Positions 55,042-64,000 of a stretch of 64,000 nucleotides of DNA are shown piece by piece (the stretch's first letter is position 1; each line of letters starts with the position of its first letter). The translations under genes were made by a program, and so were the position numbers. The notes beneath the pieces are model-generated. The model saw only the letters and a list, made by a program, of their open reading frames with translations. It had not been told where the DNA came from and searched no databases. Origin of the DNA: Pleodorina starrii (Eukaryota > Chlorophyta > Chlorophyceae > Chlamydomonadales > Volvocaceae); NCBI GenBank assembly GCA_030267565.1, contig BRXU01000023.1:905001-969000 (forward strand). Reading direction: 5' to 3'.

Positions 55042-56933
55042 GCCAAGCAAGCAAGCAAGCAAGGCCCAATCAGTACGATACGCACATACATACATCCGAC
55101 AGCAAGCAACAGACGGCCACACCACCTACCTACCGTCACTACTGCCAAGCAATTTCTCAATGCATGTTTCGTTAATTATTATGGGGTAGGTGATGATGAT
55201 GACGGATGCCGCCGCGTCCGACTCCGAGTCCGTTTATCTGCGGAAACGAACGTCTCGTTCGCATGCCGGCTGCTGCTATAATTTGCGGACGGGTATCATG
55301 GGCGTACGTACGGATATATAGATGATGACGTGTCCCCCCCAGACCTGCCGATCGAGTAGTTGGCTTCCTTGCTGCTGGCGGCTATCCTATCTATCTAGTG
55401 ATACGCTAGCTGCCGATTGGGCGGCGCATCAGTGGGAAACATCAGGTCTGCTGGGGTTGGTGCGGGCGGGCGGGCTGGCAAGGTAGGGACGGAGGACGAC
55501 CTCATCACTTCGACTGCGGTGCTAGCTAAGTAAGATGGAGCATGAATGAATGTGTCGTGCCTGCGTGGCCGCTCCATCCGAGCGAATGATGTTGACGGGC
55601 TCTATCCAACGATTGCGCTAAAACTAACATACATATCAAAAGCATCCCATCTCCTGTACGTACGTTTGTGTGTGTATGTGTGGTTGGGCTGTGTGTAGCG
55701 GGGGGTCTATCTGTATGTGGGGGCGACGGAGCGCGACGGAGGCAGCAGGGCGCCAGGCGTACGCGACAGCATGGAGTTGGGTGTCGGCGGCGGGTTGCCG
55801 TGCAATGCGTATATATCGTGCGTGGCTACATCGCCGCTTGGCTTCCCTTCATTCACCTGGCAGGTGAAGGGCAGCAGGTAAAGCACCTTCCCTCACCTGC
55901 TGCCTATCAAGTAAGCAAGTAAGGCAAAATGTCATCCAGCCCAACCTAGCGCATTTAGCGTCTTTTTATGTTTGAATAAAATCATGAAATAATTTACAGG
56001 TCGTGGGATACACGTCAGGATGGAGCATGCACTTTGGTGAAGGGGTTCCAATCTTCGCTTTGCGCAGCACGATCTCAATGGAAGCTTGGTTATATATAAA
56101 ATATTACAAATAATAACATAACAAATATGGTCCGAAGGACTTGGTCGACGCAAGGGGAAGTCAAAGGGACTCGCTCGCTCGCTCTGAGCCTCTCTGAGCT
56201 TGCTTGTTAGGACTTGCTAGGCGACATCATTATAACTTAAACAATTTATAAAGATAAACCGATAAGGTCATGGAAAGCAACTCACACTTCACACGTGCGT
56301 GTGTGGCGCGCGTCGAGACTCTCGCACGATCGCTTCGGTTAGTTGCCGGTGTATGTCTGCCAGCGAAGTTGTCGCCCGTGTCCTTTCAGAGATGGCAAAA
56401 ACGGTTGAAATTAATATGTGTATAAGTAACATGCAAGCATTCCGTATGAGCTTTGTGTGGCTTTCAATTTGTAAGGATTCGTCAACCAACCGGAGCTTAC
56501 TTGCACACACATTTCGTTTCGTCGGCAGGATGCTCGTAAATTGTGATACAATTGTCCATGAAGTTAATCGACATTGCACCGTTGTGGCCGTGTGGTCATG
56601 CATGTTGTTCCGTTCGCGCGGTTGGGGGCTGCTGGTTGTCGCAGTCCGCCGGTCCGTTTAGTCACTGTTAGTCATGCCGCCGAGGCAAGATCACCGCTGT
56701 TCGTACTAATGTCGTGCGCTCGCTTGCCTAATTATTATGTATATATGCCCTCGTATGTTTTAACAAAATCACGACAGAGTAGGTAAAGTCCTCATCAGCG
56801 CGACGGGCACCGTGTCTATATATACACAGCTAGCCGGAAAACAATTCACACTATCTCCATAGCGGAGCCTGCATCTTGGCCACGCGTCGTCACCACATCC
56901 TATCTTTTTACAACGGCTACTTTCTCGACAAAC
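55042..56933 (+). promoter_or_regulatory. Array spacer 1 with promoter of the 56934 gene
   Basis: Closely similar to 61633-63483 along most of its length and more distantly to 57696-59803. It contains AGCA and ACGC short repeats, a possible TATA box (TATATATAC, 56817-56825) and a conserved leader ending TTTCTCGACAAAC just before the ATG. Confidence 0.7.
56817..56825 (+). promoter_or_regulatory. TATA-like box of the 56934 gene
   Basis: TATATATAC about 110 bases before the ATG. The matching position upstream of the 63484 gene keeps only CTATACAC. Confidence 0.5.
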
Positions 56934-57695
56934 ATGGTGCACCAGAGCAAGATCGACGCGAAGTTCTCGCCGTATATCGCATTCTCTGAACAGAAGGAGC
57001 AGCAGGAGACACCGTCGCGCTCGGTGTTCTCTGACGCACGCAATAACTTCAGCAACATCATCTCAGACGACCTTGCAGGGGGCGACACCTGCGGTTCAGC
57101 AGGAGACCTGCTGGAAAGCTTCAGCAGCTTGGCGAGTGCGTGCGTAACCGTCAGCGAGTTTTCGGCTGACTCCGAGGAGCCGCTGACGCCGAGTCACTCG
57201 TCTGAATGGGAGCACCACTTTGACGGCCACGAAAACGGTTGCAGTGGTCCTCTTCGCTGTGCCGCCGCAGCGGCCTCTTCAGCAGGACGCAGCAGCCGCT
57301 GCACCAAGTTCTTCCGGAAAGTGATCGCGTGCCTCGGTGGCGTTACGTCGTGCTTTAAGCCTTCCCTGAACGTCGTTCATCCGCTCAACACCTCCCTGCC
57401 TGGTGCCATCTCGCCTAAGCCCTCCCTGAATGTCGTTCGTCCACTCAACACCTCCCAGCCTGGCGCCATCTCGCCTAAGCCCTCCCTGAACGTCGTTCGT
57501 CCGCTCAGCGCCTCCCTGCCCGGCGCCATCTCTCAAGATAACGAGGATGAGGAGCGCATCCCGGCAAGCACCAATCCGCCGATCAGGATGGAGGCCGCAG
57601 ATGTGGAGGCGGGGCCCGAGTACGAGCTGCTCCTGCTGCAGAATTTCCTCCAGCAGCTGGACCAGGATCTGCGCCGCGGCAGAAGTAGCTCCTAA
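56934..57695 (+). CDS. Array gene 2: MVHQ module plus type-A body
   Basis: A single exon of 253 codons. The N-terminal module, about 60 residues (MVHQSKIDAKFSPYIAF, then SVFSDARNNFSNIISDDLAG), is shared with the 59804 and 63484 genes. The type-A body has an acidic/Ser stretch, a basic/aromatic FFRKVIACLGGVTSCF, then three 20-residue repeats (KPSLNVV, PGAIS) encoded by perfectly spaced 60-bp units at 57357-57536. It ends with an amphipathic Leu/Gln-rich helix (ELLLLQNFLQQLDQDL). No signal peptide, membrane span or known domain is seen. Confidence 0.8.
   Translation: MVHQSKIDAKFSPYIAFSEQKEQQETPSRSVFSDARNNFSNIISDDLAGGDTCGSAGDLLESFSSLASACVTVSEFSADSEEPLTPSHSSEWEHHFDGHENGCSGPLRCAAAAASSAGRSSRCTKFFRKVIACLGGVTSCFKPSLNVVHPLNTSLPGAISPKPSLNVVRPLNTSQPGAISPKPSLNVVRPLSASLPGAISQDNEDEERIPASTNPPIRMEAADVEAGPEYELLLLQNFLQQLDQDLRRGRSSS
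57357..57536 (+). repeat. In-frame 60-bp coding minisatellite (3 copies)
   Basis: Units begin at 57357, 57417 and 57477, each encoding KPSLNVV followed by PL and ending PGAIS plus a variable last residue. The array restarts in the 63484 gene at 63916. Confidence 0.95.
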
Positions 57696-59803
57696 ACTGG
57701 ATGCTCGCGCGCCGAGGACACGGCGGAGGCGGCCAGCAGGATGCATGCCACACATCACACACTTGGCCTCTCTAAAGCCATCGCGCACTCGTCTTCGTTT
57801 CCCGTCATGACCGACATAGAGGAGCATCTGATGTCTTTGCGATGGCTTTGATGTCGGGCATGCAGCAGCAGGCGGGCAGGCGCTATCTGGGCTATGTACT
57901 GTGTACTACAAAGTATGGCCGCCGTACGTGCATGGCTGGCTGGGTTTGTGACTGAGTTCATGACTGGGTTTATGACCGAGAAGACACTTTAAGACTGCGT
58001 GGGTCTTTTCGTTTCCGAGTGCGTGGACGTGCGTGCGTGCGGGCGGGCAAGGCAGGGACGGACGGAGGACGACCTCATCACTTTGACTGCGCTGCTAGCT
58101 AAGCAAGATGAAGCACGCATGGAATGGGTCCCTGTGTGGCCGCCGATCCGAGTGAATGGTGTTGATGGGCTCTATCCAACGGTTGCGCTAAATATTACGT
58201 GTCGAAAGCATCGCATTCATTACGTACGTACGTACGTGTGGATGGGGGGAGGGATGGTGTTGGGGCGAGGGCGCTAGCGCTAGCCGCACGCAGGCAGTTG
58301 GGTGTCGATCGGCGGTTTGCCGTGCCGTGTGCTCGCTAAATAGTTGATCGTGGCGGCATCGATCGATCGATCGATCGCCTGTTTGACGGGACCTTACCCC
58401 ACCCATGTAACACACATAAATGAATTATTGTGCCAACGAATACGTACGATTTGATTGCATCTGCGCGCGTATGCGTGAACGAAGATGCGTGACGGCTCTG
58501 CTGCACCGCTGCTGCACGATGTATATATTAGAATCTAGCTCGCTAGCTGCTGGTTGCTGACAACAGTCGTCGAGTCGCTGCTGGAGATGTTATATTTCAT
58601 TATAGCAAGCGCATCATTAATACCTTCCGCACCTACGTACCCTCACCTGCCTACCAAGCAAGCGAGGCAATCAAGCAGTAGATAGATAGATAGAAAGGCA
58701 AATGTGATTCAGATTGACCTAGCGCCGCCGCATTCAATAGCACTTTTTATGTTAAATCAACTGATATAACTACCAGTTCATATTACAAGTTTGAAGATAC
58801 CTGAAGATACCCTTGCATTAGGATATAGCATTTTGGCGACAGGTAGGCAGGTAGGGTTCCACACGCACTTCGCTCCGAGGACAACGACCTCAATGCAGCA
58901 GGATTTGTTAACAAAGTTTAATATAAAGCACGTAATGACTATTATGTTCGGAAGGGCATAGTCGAAGCAAGGGGAAGTTTTGGGGACTCGATCGCTCTGG
59001 GCTGAAGGACTTGATTAGGCTACAGAACAACGTTTCGCGGCGTATATGCCTTGGACGATTCAATGATGCTTATACTAAAATATTTCAATGAGAACAAAAT
59101 TAATTCATGCGTTTGATTGTGGCGTCGAGACTCTCGCTCGCTCGGCGGTTGCCGGTGTCTGGATTGCAGCGAAGTCATCAGCAGGCAAAGTCGTCGCCGG
59201 GTCCTTCGGTGCGGACCAAAAATACTGACAATAACATGTTGAGGCTTGAATGATTTCTATGCAAGCATTTCGCCTGAACCTTGTTTTGTGTGGCTTTCGA
59301 TAGATTTGTAAGGATTAGTCAACCACCTCACTGAAACTTACTTGCATCGATTTTCAAGCATGCAGTTCGTTTTGACGATCGTCGAAAAGATGTTCCATAT
59401 AATGTGATGAAGAGCCCTATGATGTCAACTGACGGTGCACCGTTGCGGGCGTGTGGTCGTGTAGTTCCGCTCGCACGGTTGGGGGCTGGTTCGTTGTCGC
59501 ACTCCGACGGTCCGGCAGTTAGTCACTGTTAGTCATTCCGAGGCAAGATCACCGTTCGTACAACTGTCGTGCGTTCGGTGGCCACATTGTAACGTATTTA
59601 AGCCCTCGTATTTCGCAACAACATCACGGTAGAGTAGGTCGGTCGATCAAGACCACCTGGGCACGAGGGGCACTCATCGTGTCTGTGCGTGACACAGCCG
59701 TAATACCAGCAATACACACTAGCTATCCACGGTTGAGCCTGCATCTTGGCCACCCGTCGTCAGCAAATCCTATCCTTTCACAACGGCTACTTTCTCGACA
59801 AAC
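57696..59803 (+). promoter_or_regulatory. Array spacer 2 with promoter of the 59804 gene
   Basis: Diverged relative of the other two spacers. Matching blocks include 58060-58200 (GACCTCATCACTTTGACTGC, GCTCTATCCAACG) and the leader 59730-59803 with TTTCTCGACAAAC. TGTAA at 58406-58410 could end the transcript of the 56934 gene. Confidence 0.65.
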
Positions 59804-61632
59804 ATGGTGCACCAAAGCAAGATCGACTCGAAGTTCTCGCCGTATATCGATTTCTCCGAACAGCAGGAGCAGCAGGAGACACCGTCGTGCTCGGTGTTCT
59901 CTGACGCACGCAATAACTTCAGCAACATCATCTCAGACGACCTTGCAGGGAGCGACACCTGCGGTTCAGCAGCAGGAGTCCTGGAAAGCTTCAGCACCTC
60001 GGCGACCTCCGCCGCCGTCAGCAGCAGCGGCACCGGCCACACCGACCACACCGGCCGCACCGGCACCGGCCGCCGCTTAGGCCACTGCATGCTGACACCG
60101 TGGTCGAAACTGCGGTTGTGTCTTGTCGGCCCGAAGTCATCTGGCGCGGCGGAGGGCAGCCGTCAGGCGAGCTCTGGCAGTGGCTCGGTGCCTCAACAGC
60201 CGCGCATGGCGTCGAAGCACCAGGGTGTGGGACGAGATGCCGCCGCCGCCACCGCTGCTCCTGCCGCTGCTGCTGCCGCTGCCGCTGGTGCTTCTCCCAC
60301 GGCTGCAGCCGCGTCAACCTCCAGTCGCCCAAGCCACGGCTGCGGAATCAACGGCGTCGTCAACGCCACACGCATTGCCCGAGTCTGTTCCTCTCTGAGG
60401 CGACTCCTTCAGGGCGGTCGCAGCCGCGGCGGCAGCTACTACGACGGAATGCTTGCCGAGGCGGCGGAGGCGGCCCGGCTGCCGTACAGCCAGCGCAAAG
60501 CGGCTGTCGCCGACACGACCTGCTGCAAGCAAGGCAGCACGCCCTGGAATGCCGTACCGTCGTCGCCGGCGGCGCCGCCGCCGCTGCCGATACCGCCGTT
60601 GGTCGGCGGTCGGTTCCAAACCACTCCCGCCATCCCAAGGCAGCCGACGAGGCCAAGTACGAGCATGGGTAAACTGTCGTACTCCGAGACGCTGCTCCGG
60701 GATGAATTCTATGAGACCGCGTTCATGACCCATGGGGCGGCTGGCGCCTGGCACGGCTTTAAGCGATCCGCCGGCCGCAGCCAGGCCCACCGGTTGCCGT
60801 CAGAGGCAGCAAGTGGTGACTCCTCACGGGAGTCGCGGCCTAGCGCCAGCAGCAGCGCGGATCGCTCCTACGTCCAGCAGCAGCAGCAGTCCCGCCTCAG
60901 CTCACCACACGCCAGCTCGATCATGACCATTAATGACGTGCTGCTGAACGCCGCCATCTGGACTCAGCAGCAGCAGCAAGCGCAACGCAGAACGGCCCAT
61001 CTGGGTACCGGTAATAACCGCCGCCTCACGACAGCTGTTAGCTCACCGCAGCTGCAGCCGCAGTCGAAGCCGACGACTCAGCTCAATCGGAGTGCAACGG
61101 TGGTGGTGGCTGCGGCGCCAGTAGTGGCGGGATCGGTCGAGGGAGGCCGCAGTGGTGGACCAGCCTGGGCCGTACGGCGCGCCTGTCAGGAGCGTCAGGA
61201 CGAGCTGATCGGCGAGGTAGGTAGCTTGGCAGGCCGGGCGGGTGCGTAGGGCGGGCGTCGCTCATGGAAGCGCTTAAATGGCGCTGTACTTTTGGTGGGC
61301 GGCAGGGCCGCCGTACTTGCGTTCTGCAACACCGCATGCATCCGTCCGCGCGCACATCTGGGGCAAACAACTTCTACCACCATTTCGATAGTATCACACT
61401 CGCTGAGGGCAGGAGAACAGGGCAGATCGCGCTGAGCCATGCAGCTGTATGTATGTTGAAGGCAAGCGTTAAACTGTCACGCGGGTCCTTACACCAAACC
61501 TTGGTACATCCCGCCGTTCTACCTCGCATGAAAAGCAACCTAACCGTCTGTCCATGCAATAATCCGCGCCCGTTCTCCATCCATCCACAGATCTCGGATT
61601 GTCTGCGTCAGGCTCTGTCGTCGCGCACGTAA
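59804..61632 (+). CDS. Array gene 3: MVHQ module fused to type-B body
   Basis: Exons 59804-61216 and 61591-61632 give 484 residues. The donor is GGCGAG|GTAGGT and the acceptor CCACAG|ATC; the end is QDELIGE-ISDCLRQALSSRT, the same intron position as in the 52936 gene. Residues 1 to about 60 equal the MVHQ module of the type-A genes. From TGHTDHTGRTGTGRRLGH onward the protein is the type-B body of the 52936 gene, about 85 percent similar by eye, with a shorter Ser/Pro region. It therefore joins the two kinds of gene in the array. Poly-Ala and poly-Gln runs are frequent. A nuclear or cytosolic protein is likely because no signal or span is seen; the function is unknown. Confidence 0.8.
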
Positions 61633-63483
61633 GCCGAGCAAGCAAGCAAGGCACAAGCAATACGATACGCACATACATACAGCCGGCAGCAAGCAACAGA
61701 CGGCCACACCACCTACCTACCAAGCAATCTATCAATGCATGTTTCGTTAATTATTATGGGGTCGGTGTTGATGATGACGGATGCCGCCGCGTCCGACTTC
61801 GTGTCCGTTTATTATCTGCGGAAACGCACTTCTCCATCGCATGTCGGCTGCTATATATCATTTGCGGACGGGTATCATGGGCAGATAGATGATGACGTGT
61901 CCAGATATGTGTGTGTGTGTGTGTTTGTTAGATGTTATATAGACCTGCCGATCGAGTAATTGGCTTCCTTGCTGCTGGCGGCTATCCTATCTATCTAGTG
62001 ATATGCTAGCTGCTGCCGGTTGGGCGGCTTATCAGTGGCATACATCCGATCTGCTGGGGTCGATCGGTGCATGCGGGAAGGATTTCCTCATCACTGCGTT
62101 CGACTGCGCTGATATTTCGCTATCTAGGATGGAGCATGAATGGGTCCCTGCGTGGCCGCTCGCTCCGAACAAATGATGTAAATGGGCTCCATCCAACGAC
62201 TGCGCTAAAAAAATACATGCGTGTCAAAGTAAAGCATCGCATCTTCTTTACGTACGTTTGTGTGTGTTTGTGTGTGGGGTGTGGGGGAGGCTGTGGGGGC
62301 GACGCGCGGAGACAGGGCGCTAGGCGTACGCAGCAGCAGGGAGTTGGGTGTCGGTGGCGGGTTACCGTGCAATCGTGCGTATATATCGTGCGTGGCTACA
62401 TCGCCGCTTTGCTTCCCTTCACCTGGCAGGTGAAGGGCAGGTGAGGCAGCTTCCCTCACCTGCCTATCAAGCAAGTAAGGCAAAATGTCATCCAGCCCAA
62501 CCTAGCGCATTTAAGCGCCTTTTTATGCTTGCATAAATTCATCAATATTTTACAGGTTTTGGGATACAGCAGGTCAGGATAGAGCATGCACTTTGGTAAA
62601 GGGGCGGGTTCCAAACTTCGCTTCGCGGACCACGATCTCAATGGAAGCTTGGTTATATATGAAATTTTAGGAATAAATCACATAACAAATATGGTCCGAA
62701 GGACGTGGTCGAAGCAAGGGGAAGTCAAGGGGACTCGCTCGCTCTGAGCCTCTCTGAGCTTGCTTGTTAGGACTTGCTAGGCGACATCAATATACCTTAA
62801 ACAATTCATAAAGATAAACCTATCATGTCATGGAAAGCAACTCACACCTCGCACGTGCGTGTGTGGCGCGCGTCGAGACTCTCGCTCAATCGCTTCGGTT
62901 GCCAGTGTACATATGTCTGCCAGCTAAGTCGTCGCCCGGTCCTTTCAGAGATGACAAAAACGTTTGAAAATAATATGTGTATAAGTACCATGAAAGCATT
63001 CCGTATGAGCTTTGTGCGGCTTTCAATTTGTAAGGATTCGTCAACCAACCGGAGCTTACTTGCACGCACCTTTCGTTTCGTCGGCAGGATGCTCATAAAA
63101 TGTGATAAATTATCCACGAAGTTAATCGACGGTGCACCGTTGTGGCCGTGTGGTCATGTACGCATGTTGTTCCGTTCGCGCGGTTGGGGGCTGATGGTTG
63201 TCGCAGTCCGCCAGTCCGTTTAGTCACTATTAGTCATGCCGCCGAGGCAAGATCACCGCTGTTCGTACTAATGTCGTGCGCTCGCTTGCCTAATTATTAT
63301 GTATATAAGCCCTCGTATGTTTTAACAAAATCACGGCAGAGTAGGTAAAGTCCTTCTCGGGCACCGTGTCTATACACAGCTAGCCGGAAAACAATTCACA
63401 CTATCTCCATAGCGGAGCCTGCATCTTGGCCACGCGTCGTCACCACATCCTATCTTTTTACAACGGCTACTTTCTCGACAAAC
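61633..63483 (+). promoter_or_regulatory. Array spacer 3 with promoter of the 63484 gene
   Basis: Near-duplicate of spacer 1, including the leader from 63411 on (GCGGAGCCTGCATCTTGGCC). TGTAA at 62177-62181 is a possible end signal for the 59804 gene. Confidence 0.7.
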
Positions 63484-64000
63484 ATGGTGCACCAGAGCAA
63501 GATCGACGCGAAGTTCTCGCCGTATATCGCTTTCTCTGAACAGCAGGAGCAGCAGGAGACACCGTCGCGCTCGGTGTTCTCTGACGCACGCAATAACTTC
63601 AACAACATCATCTCAGACGAACTTGCAGGGGGCGACACCTGCGGTTCAGCAGGAGACCTGCTGGAAAGCTTCAGCAGCTTGGCGAGTGACTGCGTAACCG
63701 TCAGCGAGTTTTCGGCTGACTCCGAGGAGCCGCTGACGCCGAGTCACTCGTCCGAATGGGAGCGACACTTTGACGGCCACGTGCAGGAAGCGGGACCTCT
63801 TCGCTACGCCGCCGCAGCGGCCTCTTCAGCAGCAGGACGCAGCAGCCGCCGCCGCATCAAGATCCCGTTCTTCCGGAAAGTGATCGCGTGCTTCGGTGGC
63901 GTGACCTCGTGCTTTAAGCCCTCCCTGAACGTCGTTCATCCATTCGACACCTCCCAGCCTGGCGTTATCTCTCCTGAGCCCTCCCTGAACGTCGTTCATC
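63484..64000 (+). CDS. Array gene 4: MVHQ module plus type-A body, cut by window end
   Basis: 172 codons are visible, colinear with the 56934 gene (same module, same PSLNVV repeats starting at 63916). Differences include DELAG for DDLAG, NNFNN for NNFSN and a longer basic stretch RRRIKIPFFRKV. No stop is reached before the window edge. Confidence 0.8.
   Translation, partial: MVHQSKIDAKFSPYIAFSEQQEQQETPSRSVFSDARNNFNNIISDELAGGDTCGSAGDLLESFSSLASDCVTVSEFSADSEEPLTPSHSSEWERHFDGHVQEAGPLRYAAAAASSAAGRSSRRRIKIPFFRKVIACFGGVTSCFKPSLNVVHPFDTSQPGVISPEPSLNVVH

Overview
The window looks like nuclear DNA of a volvocine or Chlamydomonas-like green alga (Chlorophyceae). It is GC-rich with G/C-ending codons, its proteins carry Ala/Gly/Ser/Gln low-complexity runs, introns have GTNNGT-type donors and CAG acceptors, and the retrotransposon 3' end carries TGTAA, the usual chlorophycean polyadenylation signal. 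No bacterial-style operon, rRNA or CRISPR array is visible. The species cannot be named from the sequence alone.

Layout. 1-8524 is one almost pure (CCTGC)n array; its G-rich strand is on the minus strand. 8525-12225 is the 3' part of a large membrane-protein gene (locus A, minus strand). It carries a two-base frameshift in its last exon, a 0.9-kb inverted-repeat element in its last intron, and a 4.8-kb LINE (12356-17144, ORF1 + ORF2, 11-bp target-site duplication) just upstream of its first recognisable exon. 17156-28600 is mostly accessory DNA: one gene for a two-span membrane protein (18194-19615), tRNA-like SINE candidates and an eleven-unit 70-bp minisatellite. 28606-31306 repeats 8522-12113 but holds only a few CCTGC units where the first copy has 8.5 kb.

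29196-49450 holds a family of unrecognised multi-pass membrane proteins: gene 1 (37252 to 29196, minus), gene 2 (43102 to about 40010, minus) and gene 3 (44523 to about 48089, plus). Locus A is a fourth, truncated member. Exon 2 is 162 nt in all three 5'-complete genes, and intron phases agree. Genes 2 and 3 are divergent from a shared 1.4-kb gap. Gene 3 has an in-frame TAG and a length change in exon 3. A second, 5'-truncated copy of the LINE (49876-50327) and an inverted-repeat element (48199-48872) follow.

52936-64000 is a tandem array of four related genes (52936, 56934, 59804, 63484) built from exchangeable modules. Three share promoter, 5' UTR and an N-terminal module starting MVHQSKID. 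They continue into one of two unrelated C-terminal bodies, and the genes are separated by about 2-kb related spacers. The function of this family is not recognised.

The strongest leads are the expanded G-quadruplex-type array with its unexpanded counterpart in the duplicated copy, the uncharacterised membrane-protein family, the modular tandem gene array, and the recently active LINE whose ORF1 stop codon directly abuts the ORF2 start.
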